Assembly: GCF_029227915.1 (NCBI RefSeq)
Contig: NC_079876.1
Span: 20,646,001-20,710,000, forward strand
Direction: 5' to 3'
Source of the DNA: Hydractinia symbiolongicarpus
Taxonomy: Eukaryota; Cnidaria; Hydrozoa; Anthoathecata; Hydractiniidae
Length of the DNA stretch: 64,000 nucleotides
Shown: piece by piece, positions 12,835 to 21,517 of the stretch
Position numbering within the stretch: position 1 is the first letter of the stretch
Layout: each line of letters opens with the position of its first letter
The notes under the pieces: model-generated
The model's database searches: none
Told to the model about the DNA's origin: nothing
The model's input: only the letters and a program-made list of their open reading frames with translations
Made by a program: the position numbers and the translations under genes

Positions 12835-13312
12835 TCCTCATTATTCTGAATACTAGTCGTTAAAGCCAGTGGAAAAATCCACTTAGACAGGATAACAGTA
12901 AAAATGAACCGTTATTTAAATTTTGATGACGTCAGCTAGGATCTGTCAAGAGACAAAATATTTTTTCTTGGAAATTTGTTTACTTGTTGCCTCTAATGTG
13001 TAGAGCATGAATAGCTGATTAAAATAATGTATAGGATCATTTGTTTTGGACAAACACCTAAGGAGATATAAGGGTTTAAAAATTTTGCTGACGTCAGCAA
13101 AAACGTACAAATATGCAAAAAAATTATTTTAAAAAATTTGTATACCTGTTGCCTTCATTGCATAGATCTCAAAACGCTGATCAAGAAAATGTATAGGATC
13201 ATGTATCTTTGACAAACGGTTGCAGAGATATTGAGGTTTGAAGATTTTCTGATGACGTCATCAACCCGTCCCTTCCGAAACGGATTGGGGGACCCAGGTT
13301 TGGGGAACTTAC
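12835..13312 (-). repeat. Right long inverted repeat
   Basis: Inverted partner of 9541-9995. The same CRE-like palindromes occur at about 12926, 13090 and 13253, in matching order. Its outer edge abuts the Polinton remnant that begins at about 13313. Confidence 0.75.
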
Positions 13313-13569
13313 ACTTGTGGCTATTAACCCAAAGCTACAATGCTCTTCCGAAGAATCTTCGGAGGCAGAAGAAACAGTTGTTTGCCTGGTATCCGAACGA
13401 ACGATCAGATATAAAAATTATAGATGAAGAAACTAATATGATTAAGGACTGGATTAAGGCTGAATTGAAAAAATGCGGGTATACATATCTATTCGTAAGG
13501 CTTAAGCACCCTAGGGCTTGGGGTACTTTGGATTTACGCAATTTATGTTTGCCTCCGGGACAAACATAA
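13313..13569 (+). other. Coding-like fragment of unknown function
   Basis: An open frame continues from the inverted repeat into unique sequence and stops at 13569, seven bases before the HNH start codon. The unique part contains RRQKKQLFAWYPNERSD and LKHPRAWGTLDLRN, compositionally unlike the AT-rich surroundings and like the element genes that follow. I do not recognise the protein. It may be the C-terminus of an element gene cut off by the neighbouring transposon. The opposite-strand ORF covering 13335-13865 is judged a shadow. Confidence 0.3.
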
Positions 13570-13575
13570 ATCAAT

Positions 13576-14267
13576 ATGGAAGGGAAATATAGGTGTTCAA
13601 AATGTAAGCAGTTTTTATCTTTGGACAAGTTTAGGATCAAGGTGCGCTCAAAGAACCAAACAGTTCTGCCTTGATAAAGCCAAACGGTATGGTGCCAAAA
13701 ACAAGTGTCCCCATCAAAGGCAGAGATCCAGGTGTAAAGAGTGGAGGAAGCGAAATATGTCCCCATCAAAGGATGGGATCCCAATGCAAAGACTGTAAGG
13801 GAAGTCAGTATTGCCACCATGAAAGGGATAAAGAGTGCCGGGGTGGAAGCGTCTGCCATCATCAAAGGATAAGATCAATATGCAAGGACTGTGGAGGTGG
13901 AGCCATTTGCCATCATGAAAAGCAGAGATACAAGTGTAGGGAGTGCAATCCTGGTGGGCATCTGGCTAGTACCGTAAGAAGCCTAACCTACCAGTCCCTG
14001 AAGGGAAACAAAGAGCTCAGCTCTCAGGAGTACCTGGGCTGCGATATCGCTACGCTGTGTGCCCATATTGAAGCCCAGTTTTCTGAGGGTATGACCTGGG
14101 ACAATCATGGAGAGTGGCATATTGATCATAAAATCCTACTCAAGTATCGAAAAAATGGAGTTGTTCCTTCGCTTGCCGAGGTTGGCAGGAGACTACACTA
14201 CACCAATACGCAACCCATGTGGGCAAGCGAAAACATATCAAAGGGCAATCGATATATTACGGAATAG
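13576..14267 (+). pseudogene. Zinc-repeat HNH endonuclease (frameshifted)
   Basis: Family known from giant viruses and related elements: an N-terminal CxxC segment, tandem zinc-binding repeats, and a C-terminal HNH nuclease domain. Visible here are an initial YRCSKCK, then repeats of the form CPHQR...CKDC / CHHER / CHHQR...CKDC / CHHEK...CREC, then GHLAS and EWHIDHK (the HNH histidine core), ending near YTNTQPMWASENISKGN. The nuclease half from about 13760 to 14267 is one open frame. The N-terminal part is broken by at least two frameshifts, near 13650-13675 and near 13750. The start at 13576 is the ATG that precedes the first CxxC. A stem-loop follows the stop. The family identification is strong; activity is unlikely given the breaks. 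Confidence 0.8.
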
Positions 14268-14291
14268 GTAGCCCGCATCCAACCAAACATG

Positions 14292-14321
14292 ATTTTTACT
14301 ACTCTTGTGTGTAGTAAAAAT
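14292..14321 (+). terminator. Stem-loop after the HNH gene
   Basis: A perfect 11-bp stem (ATTTTTACTAC with its complement) and an 8-base loop lie 24 bases after the HNH stop codon and before the next gene start. Its position matches the other 3'-end hairpins of the virus-like genes in this window. Confidence 0.6.
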
Positions 14322-14365
14322 TACCATTTATCACCACGGTGAAATCCTCCGGCTGGAGATCGGTG

Positions 14366-15109
14366 ATGTCGTCGCAGGTTATGTTCAACGCAGGAGCAAT
14401 TGAAACTCTGTCCAACAACCAGGATCAACCTATGTTTAAACGCGCCGATCTTGGTAGGTTTTTAGGTATTGAAAATGTTAGACAGTGTAGCCTCGATAAT
14501 CAAATGCTCTCAAAAAGAGAAGAAATAGGTGTATGTAGTACATACACCAAAAATGAAGGCCAAAATGGGCATGACGTCTTTGTCACGCTTGAGGGCGCCT
14601 TGGAAATTGTGCGTAGGTCAAAAAAGCCTAAAGCTGTGGGGGTCATCAAATGGTTGGCAAGGGCAGGAGTCCGAAAACTACAGGATGTAATTAAAGAACA
14701 GCGCCAAGCCCTTGAGGACAGGGATGGGGCGATGGCCATACTTGGAGATGAAATTGAGGAGAGGGATGAAAAGCTTAGTGCCCTTAAGCAGGATAACAAG
14801 GACCTGCGGCAGGTACATGTACCGCGTCGACCCCAATATGACACCGTGCTATGTGTAGCCGATAAAAACGATTCCCACGAACATGGAAAAAAGGGTATAC
14901 ATAAACACTATATGATCCGATGCCAACGTAGGAAACTCAGCACAAGAATAAATATATTAAAGGCAATGTACCCCGAGATGACCGTGAGAAAACCTGAATG
15001 CGACGATCCCAATGCCGTACATGCTTGGTGTCGATTCAGGGACGTTTGCCTTGGTACCGATAATTCTTACCTAAATCATCATCTTCGGGGTATTCTTGAC
15101 TTTTTGTAA
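14366..15109 (+). CDS. BRO/MSV199-type viral DNA-binding protein
   Basis: Intact 247-codon frame. The N-terminal third (FKRADLGRFLGIENVRQ, then FVTLEGALEIVRRSKKPKA) has the layout of the BRO-N/MSV199 domain. A heptad-like charged coiled coil follows (about residues 110-160). The C-terminal part (HYMIRCQRRKLSTRI ... CDDPNAVHAWCRFRD) resembles the C-terminal domain that follows MSV199 domains in iridoviruses and other large DNA viruses. Such proteins are thought to bind DNA and regulate viral or host transcription. The first ATG at 14366 is preferred over an upstream GTG. Its last 70 or so bases overlap, on the opposite strand, the end of an integrase-like frame. It is one of the few undamaged frames in this remnant. 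Confidence 0.7.
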   Translation: MSSQVMFNAGAIETLSNNQDQPMFKRADLGRFLGIENVRQCSLDNQMLSKREEIGVCSTYTKNEGQNGHDVFVTLEGALEIVRRSKKPKAVGVIKWLARAGVRKLQDVIKEQRQALEDRDGAMAILGDEIEERDEKLSALKQDNKDLRQVHVPRRPQYDTVLCVADKNDSHEHGKKGIHKHYMIRCQRRKLSTRINILKAMYPEMTVRKPECDDPNAVHAWCRFRDVCLGTDNSYLNHHLRGILDFL

Positions 15110-15360
15110 GTGGTACATCTTCGAGTTTGATGGCCTTGTTAGGTTTTAAGCCAATCATGGCTGTTTTGGTATTATTGAGATTTTTGACGATAGTGTACAG
15201 GTGCTTGACCCACATGCTACTAGGCTCCCCGGAGACCAGCTCCTGAGCATCCTAAGGGTTAAAGAGCCTTTCGGCAAGTACTTTGTTATAGCTCTCCACA
15301 AAGGCTGTAAATGTATACTGTTTTGCCTGTTCTTTCTGTACCCAAAGATAACCATTTTTC
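15036..15360 (-). pseudogene. Polinton integrase, C-terminal fragment
   Basis: Read on the minus strand, this is one frame with a single internal stop (near 15258). It contains QYTFTAFVESYNKVLAERLF, then MWVKHLYTIVKNLNNTKT, GLKPNKAIKLEDVPL and a short tail ending at 15036. The spacing of the catalytic-core end, the helix with NNTKT and the GxKPxxAI motif are typical of retroviral-type (rve) integrases of Mavericks/Polintons, which insert the element DNA. The DDE residues themselves lie upstream of this piece and are missing. The frame is antisense to, and overlaps by about 74 bp, the BRO-type gene. Decayed. Confidence 0.7.
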
Positions 15361-15380
15361 AGGTTAAAAATTTTCCATAT

Positions 15381-15442
15381 AATATGTTTTTGTATAACCT
15401 TGCCACCTAATATTAGGTGGCAAGGTTATACAAAAACATATT
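15381..15442. repeat. Perfect 62-bp palindrome
   Basis: Two exact 31-base arms (AATATGTTTTTGTATAACCT... and its complement) meet with no spacer at 15411/15412. It lies at the outer edge of the Polinton remnant, just beyond the integrase fragment. It may be a 3'-end hairpin of a lost gene, or the folded-back tip of a terminal repeat. Confidence 0.85.
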
Positions 15443-16132
15443 AATCAGGTCTTTACTTTTAAGATAAATATATTGCTCAAATTTGCAAAACGTGTCTGGA
15501 TGTTCTGAAAATATAAGTGTTGCTTAAAGTGCTGTTTTTCAAGTCAAATCATCTTTTCTTATAAACCCACATTGAAATAGTGTAGACATATCCGAAAGTT
15601 TCTACGAACCATAAAGTATATTTTTTTAAAAATCGAAACCAGGATAACAACCAAATCGCTTTTTGTTTACACTTTCCCGGTTTTCTGCGCCATTATGATA
15701 TTACGGGAAGTTTACAGGCACCGATAATTTTCTACGAACTCCTCCCGCCGAAACGATAACTATCGCCGATATTTTTTGAAATGTCGCTTATTTTGGGAAA
15801 ATATCGGAAAAGCTTGTCCTCACTATGACGACTAGTGCTAACGACGGGGGCAAACTTGATTCGAACGAGAAATACCCAACATAGTGCGGGTAAAGTTATA
15901 ATAAGTTGGAAAATGTCTCGACGCCGGGAAAATTCTATGAAACGAAATCTTGAAAAACGGCAAACACGCCATTATTTGCCGTCAATGTCGGATTAAAATT
16001 TATAACTTTTTCTACACTAATTTAACCATGGACAATTGAATTCAGCCGTTCGTTAAACACGATTGATTGCTCTCATAGTGCGCGACAAAAATCCGACGGA
16101 TTTCAACTACGTAGGGTCAGTCCTTAACCCGG
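15443..16132. other. Spacer between elements
   Basis: No coding sequence or repeat was recognised in these 690 bases between the Polinton remnant and the left end of the P-type transposon. Confidence 0.6.
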
Positions 16133-16162
16133 CCATAGTCATAAGAAAAAAAGATAGTCTGG
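16133..16162 (+). repeat. Left terminal inverted repeat
   Basis: Begins CCATAGTCATAAG, continues through an A-rich run and ends GATAGTCTGG. It pairs with 20952-20981 with one mismatch in 30 bases. Confidence 0.88.
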
Positions 16163-16356
16163 ACAGTAACAATAGGCCATTGTTCTATCGTTTTGTGGCC
16201 GTTTCTAAACTCGGGCCCATTCTCTCGAATGCATCAAAATCTAAAATGGCGGTTTTCTAGCATGTTTGTTAGGGAAATCGAAAGTTTTGTTTGCTAACAT
16301 TGGTTTTATTTTGGAAATTTACTTCGAAATTGTTATTTGATGCGTTGAAAGTTGTT

Positions 16357-19018
16357 ATGCCTGGTGCTAATTGTTCTATTTACGGCTGTTCAGTCTCACG
16401 TCGACCAGAGTATAAGGGTTTATCGTTGTTCAAAGTGCCAGCTGGAAAAAGCGATTTCGACAAGAATTGGAGGGATAAACTAATCTCAATTATTACTAAA
16501 GATCGCGTGGTCGATAATTCACTTCGTGGTCAAATTGAAAAGTGTAATTTACATATTTGTCAACGTCATTTCAAGGAGGATGAGTACTACAAACATAATA
16601 CAAAAGCAACCCTTAATCCAGGAGTTTTACCAACACTGAATTTACCAACAAAAAGTCATCCTTCATCTTCCACCATCACCAAACCTCGTGATTCTGCTTC
16701 CACAATAATAAATAAAAGGGAACTTTTTTTATATGCATCAACTACACAGACTTCATTATCATATTACAAATCATTTGATGATTTTAAAAATCGTGTGAGT
16801 TCTTTGAAGTTGAACAGTTGTGTAGTATCTTCACCGTCGACAAGTTGCATGTCTTTTTTTCACCATGATCAAACTCATTCCGTACCAAAGTTTGAGATTT
16901 ATGTTGATCAACACCTTGATTTTGTAGTACGCGCTTTGTTGTGGTCAGTTCCCGTGAAACATGAAATATATGAAAATCATGACAGATCTGTGAAAAATGT
17001 TACTATTTCTAATTTATGTTCTTTGGTTTCATCATTAACATTATGCCCTGGACTGTCAGAAAAATTTTCTGCTAGCTGTTTGAAACATACCGTACCAAAA
17101 ATCTTTATGGGATCATTCACCTCTTCGCCTCTATTCCAAACAAAGTGGTATCGGCCGACAAATTGTTACCTGTTGATACAAAATGGAATTGAAAAATGTG
17201 CTGAATGTATTCTTGTGGAGAAGAAGGAAGATCTTAGTGTGAAAAGAAAAAGTGCAAATATGAACATTCCTGCCAAGCCGAAAGCACCGATAACATTGAC
17301 ATCTTTTCAACGTGTAAAATTTTATGTTCAAGAGTTGAGACATGAAAACAAGCAACTGCGCGTTGAAATAAATAAGAAATCTGTACCGGTTCCTGAAACT
17401 CTTGGTGATGATCTTGCCACTATCATGTCTGGTGCAGACCAAAGTAAAATTACACCTTTTATGAAAAAATTATTTATCAACATCAAAAAAAGGAGTGAGA
17501 TATCATCCAATGATCATCCGATATTGTCTTGCCTTGGCAGCAAAATCACCCGCGGTATACGATGATATCAGATATGATGAAAAAAATAAAACAGGTTTTT
17601 TAATTTTGCCAAGTCGTAGACGCTTAAGAGATTACAAAAATTACATCCGGCCTCAACAAGGATTTAATCCACCTGTTATCAAAGACCTCGCAAATATTGT
17701 TTCTAAATTTCAAGAAATAGAAAAGTATTGTATAATTTTGATGGACGAAATGAAAATCCAAGAGAATTTAGTGTGGGACAAGCACACAGGTGATTTAATT
17801 GGCTTTGTTGACCTGGGAGACACAGAACTGAATTATGCCACCTTACCAAAATCAAAATCAGAAGATATAGCCAGTCATGTTTTGGTTTTTCTGGTCCGAA
17901 GTATTGTTAATCCTCTTAAATTTTCTTTAGCAAATTTTGCTACATCAAATGCTACTTCAATACAATTATTTCCGTTGTTTTGGAAAGCTGTTGGTATTTT
18001 AGAGGACAATATTGGTATGAAAGTTGTCGGAGTGACTAGTGATGGTGCCTCGCCAAACCGTACTATGTATCGAATGCATCAACACATGGAATGAGTTGAA
18101 GATTTTAATCCTGACATTGATGTTACATACCGTACACTGAACATAATGGCAGAAGAGAAACATTTTATTTATTTTATATCTGACCCGCCGCACTTGATTA
18201 AGACATCCCGGAACTGTTTACTTAATTCGTTATCTGGCCGTGCTACTCGCAGTATGTGGAATGACGGTCATTATTTGACATGGAATCATATCTCAAAGCT
18301 TTTTCATGATGATTTAGATTGTGGGTTACACTTGGTACCAAAAATTACAAATGAACACATTTCTTTGACACCCTTTTCAGTCATGAATGTGCGACTTGCA
18401 GCTCAAGTGTTGAGCGAATCTGTATTTCAAGCTTTACAGACATATGGTCCACCGGATGCAATTGGTACGGCCACATATTGCAGGATGTTGGACAAATTTT
18501 TTGACTGTATGAATGTCAGAAATTCTGTGGAATGTGTCAGAAAACAAAGACCATTTCTAAAACCATATGAAAACCTTGATGATGAACGTTTCTGGTTGAT
18601 TGATACCTTCTTAAAATACTTCACGGACTGGAAAATTTCTATCGCTGACCGAAATGATGCTCAGTATACCGATAATGCTAGAGCGAATATGTTTATTTCT
18701 TGGCAAACCTATGAGGGACTTCAATTGACCGTTTACTCCAGTATTGAGCTCATAAAATACTTGCTATCTCAAAATGTACCTTATGTATTTACCGAAAGAT
18801 TTTGTCAAGATCCACTTGAAAATTATTTTGGCCAGCAACGGTCAATTGGACACCGTAAAGATAATCCTTCACTTAGGGATTTTGGTTACAACGACAATAC
18901 AATTCGTACATCAAAATTATTTCGACCGATAGCTGGTAACTCCCGCAATGATGACCCTATACTCGCTACAATAGATGTTGAGACTGTTCCATGCTGTAAA
19001 AGAAACAAAAAGAACTAA
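16357..19018 (+). pseudogene. THAP/P-element-type transposase (two breaks)
   Basis: Cut-and-paste transposase related to THAP9 and the Drosophila P element. The N-terminal THAP zinc finger is visible (MPGANCSIYGC, FDKNWRDKL, CNLHICQRHF), followed by a coiled coil near residues 330-360. The RNase H-like catalytic region follows, with LMDEMKIQ and VGVTSDGASPNR, then the insertion-domain hallmark SDPPHLIKTSRN and the C-terminal QDPLENYFGQQR ... DFGYNDNTIR. Total length of about 887 codons matches the family (about 900). The start at 16357 fits the THAP MPG start. There are two breaks: a frameshift near 17515 and an in-frame TGA at 18092-18094. Either would abolish a full product unless an intron spans the frameshift, which I cannot exclude. 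Confidence 0.9.
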
Positions 19019-19028
19019 CTTCTACACA

Positions 19029-19658
19029 ACGAACTAATTAAACGGCTATTTTTATAGCCACACATTTGAAAAAACATATTTTTGGTATTAATCTTGCTCA
19101 TGAAGTTGCTGCAATGTGAACTATTTTTGCAAGGTACGTATTTTTTCAAAAATTTTTATTTGCCTTTATTTTTTTGAAGTTTTCAAATTTTTCAGTTTCA
19201 CGGTTTTTGGCGATGATAAAATTAGCTTACTTTATTTTCTTTTTTACTGTAATCTTAGTACCTTAGGCAGAAATTTACGAGATTTAATTTAGCGATTAAT
19301 GAAAAATTAGAAAAATATTGAAGAAATCTTTTTTGTGTGATACATAAACTTTCAAGAGTTGAAAAACCCCAAAAATTATTTTGACTTTTCAAAACATTTG
19401 CGAAACATTGTATTGAAAAAATTATTTTCTTCCTTCCCAAATTTTAAGCGAAAAGAATCAAAATTCACGAAGTCTGCTATATATAGGGATGAAGTTCAAC
19501 ATATTTTTTCTATACAACAGCAATAAAAAATAAGTGCCTTACCATAGATATGAAATTCTGGGATACAGTATCCTTCTAAAATATAAAGTTTATATGCCAT
19601 TTGCCATAATGCTTTTTTCAAGTGTGTGGCTATAAAAATAGCCGTTTAATTAGTTTGT
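19029..19658. repeat. Internal 46-bp inverted repeat between convergent genes
   Basis: 19029-19074 and 19613-19658 are inverted copies (44 of 46 bases match). They sit immediately beyond the stop codons of the transposase and of the zinc-finger gene. Each arm contains its own small hairpin, GGCTATTTTTATAGCC. The enclosed 538 bp have no recognised coding sequence. This could be a nested small element or a shared 3'-end signal. Confidence 0.85.
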
Positions 19659-19667
19659 ATAAGAGGT

Positions 19668-20828
19668 TCAATGACCTTTGTCCAGTGATACAGATGATTT
19701 TTTTATCTCGGTTCGAAGTGATCTGGTCTTCTTTTTTTTCGAGGCAATTTTATGTAGTTCAATTTTATCTTTCACCAAAGAAAACGTTCGCACACGGATG
19801 TAAAGTGTTATCAAGTGATCCAACAAATTTAACGCTATTTCTTTTTCAACTTTTTCAGCAGAAATATTTCTCAATTTATTGAAATAACACAAAATGTATG
19901 AATTTTCCATAAGTTTTGATACCATTTTTTTGCAGTCTATTTGTCTACCAAAATTAGCTGTTGATTCGCGAAATGATGTTTCGACTTCGGTAAATATTGC
20001 ATGAACTTCTGAGGTAACACTCCATAGACCGCCTCTATCCTTAGCTTTTATTAGGACATCACTTTCGCAACTTTCATCAGCCGATTGCTTGCCAACTATA
20101 AGTATGTTCAAACATTGAACACCCAACATACTCTGTGTAGCTTTTGAACGTCTCAATCGCCTTTACATTGTGGAAAAGACATAACCACTCAAATATTTTA
20201 TGATATTGATTTCCTTGGCACTGTAACATGGTTTCGGAAATTCAACAGTGTTTTCTTTCACAATAGAACCTGTGATATGAGCCAAGACATGATTTGCTAC
20301 CTCACAACCAATTAGAACTGAACATTTCCGTGATAATTTCTGAAAGATGACTTCATCTGCTGATATACATTTGTAAAATTTTGGATAAAATTTCTCAGCA
20401 TTTCCCTTGAATTGACCAATTACATCACAAACATAAGCATATGATGCATTTGCCTCATCAAGTGTCACTGTGTAGCCATCAAATTCTTCACGTGTTTTCT
20501 CAGAGTAACATTCATCCTTTGCTAGCTTCAATGCACTAGCGTTTACATATTTCTTGAAGTATAGAGGATGTAGCAACTCTTCAGGGGTCTTTTTCACATT
20601 TTGTGATGTCGAAGCAATGGCAGAATCAGTATTTGTGGGTGCGTGTTTTACATTACAATGCCTGGTTAAACCACGTTGACTTTTGCATACTTTTTCGCAC
20701 TCAGAACACTGAAATCCCGCGGCAGGAGCCTCATCATTGATTTCATCAACTATTCCCTCCAACTCTCCAGTAAAATCTGTATTATTTTCGAGAATATTCT
20801 CCTCAAGTATCAACAAAATAGCATCCAA
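19668..20828 (-). pseudogene. Companion C2H2 zinc-finger protein of the transposon
   Basis: A 387-codon frame with one internal stop (20163-20165). Near the N-terminus it has an acidic leader, then a single C2H2 finger (FQCSECEKVCKSQRGLTRHC...H, about residues 40-63). Further on are EINIIKYLSGYVF and KDRGGLWSVTSEVH, motifs I recall from second proteins of related cnidarian P-type transposons. The frame opens with TTG and no in-frame ATG lies upstream before a stop; an ATG in another frame lies at about 20868, so a further frameshift at the start is possible. Its role in transposition is not established. It converges on the transposase gene. Confidence 0.65.
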
Positions 20829-20951
20829 ATCTTCATCTCCAAAGTAATCTTCGCTGCGGCAGCCATCTTGCTGATTTCAGTGTATTGGCGCTCGGGCCAC
20901 TCCCATTTTGACAACATGATTAGCGAGAACAATAGAAACGGCCCCGAGACA

Positions 20952-20981
20952 CCAGACTATCCTTTTTTCTTATGACTATGG
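20952..20981 (-). repeat. Right terminal inverted repeat
   Basis: Reverse complement of the left terminal repeat with one mismatch; it ends ...TTATGACTATGG at 20981. Confidence 0.88.
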
Positions 20982-21517
20982 TTCAGCAGTACTCTGTATT
21001 CGAGGATCAAGAAATACAAAACGGAGGTTAATAAAAGTAGATGTTGATTGTCTCGAGATATCAAATGAAATGAGCCGATTTGTCAACTGAGAGATTTTCT
21101 ATGTTCTTTATGTTTTCAATATATTGAAACTCTACGCACAATCGACTGTACTATATCAGTCTGAGAAACGGAGAACTTTGTTTTGCTGTTTAGTTAGCTA
21201 ATTTAGTGTCACTTGTAAAGTTTATAATTATTTATTATAAGACAATGAAAAAAAAATCATAACTACTTCTGAAATAACATTACAACATCATTTTTTACGA
21301 AAGCGAAACAGCGGCGTCCTCACCCTCGATGGATATTTCGGACACATAATGTTGCATAATTTGCAGAACGAATATCGCCGAATATGACACCGGAGTTTGG
21401 TGTATTTACTCTATTTATGTGAAGGTTTACTTCGTCCAATTTCACGATCTTAGACTGGAGAATAAAAGCAGTAGCTATATACTATATGAAAACTTGTTAC
21501 TGTATGATAATTCAACA
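20982..21517. other. Upstream region of the AP-1 mu gene
   Basis: About 540 bp between the right end of the P-type transposon and the AP-1 mu ATG. It should contain the core promoter and 5' UTR unless exons lie further upstream. No clear TATA box was seen. The transposon must either have inserted just upstream of the promoter or have displaced older upstream sequence. Confidence 0.5.

Larger units (their letters stand above)
9541..13312. mobile_element. Degraded element with long inverted repeats
   Basis: The ends (9541-9995 and 12835-13312) are inverted copies of each other over about 460 bp with many mismatches and small gaps. The shared segments include CCTGGGTCCCC, CCGTTTCGGAA, GATCCTATACATTTTCTT and several TGACGTCA-type sites. 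The 2.8-kb interior is AT-rich with one short coding remnant (11219-11422). Terminal repeats of this length are usual for Mutator-like elements, and the interior remnant fits a transposase tail, but I see no target duplication and no catalytic domain. The family assignment is therefore tentative. Confidence 0.6.
13313..15442. mobile_element. Maverick/Polinton-type virus-like remnant
   Basis: Three genes of types found together in large DNA virus-like elements are packed here: a zinc-repeat HNH protein (+), a BRO/MSV199-type protein (+), and the C-terminal part of a retroviral-type integrase (-). The stretch is flanked on the left by the long-inverted-repeat element and on the right by a 62-bp perfect palindrome, after which the sequence becomes ordinary AT-rich DNA. 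No terminal inverted repeats were found, so this is a truncated copy. Confidence 0.75.
16133..20981 (+). mobile_element. P-superfamily (THAP) DNA transposon
   Basis: A 4.85-kb unit bounded by 30-bp inverted repeats with one mismatch. It carries a THAP-domain P-type transposase on the plus strand and a zinc-finger protein on the minus strand, converging on a central spacer that has its own 46-bp inverted repeat. Sequences just inside both termini share GGCCGTTTCT as well. The flanking 8 bp (TAACCCGG left, TTCAGCAG right) do not match, so no target duplication is visible. Few breaks in either gene suggest a fairly young insertion. It ends about 540 bp upstream of the AP-1 mu start codon. Confidence 0.88.

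Noticed and set aside
13335-13865. 176-codon minus-strand ORF
   Set aside because: It lies antisense to the HNH gene, whose cysteine and histidine motifs are unmistakable on the plus strand.
16133-16162. 8-bp target duplication for the P-type transposon
   Set aside because: Flanking octamers (TAACCCGG and TTCAGCAG) differ; either the true ends are slightly different or the duplication has decayed.
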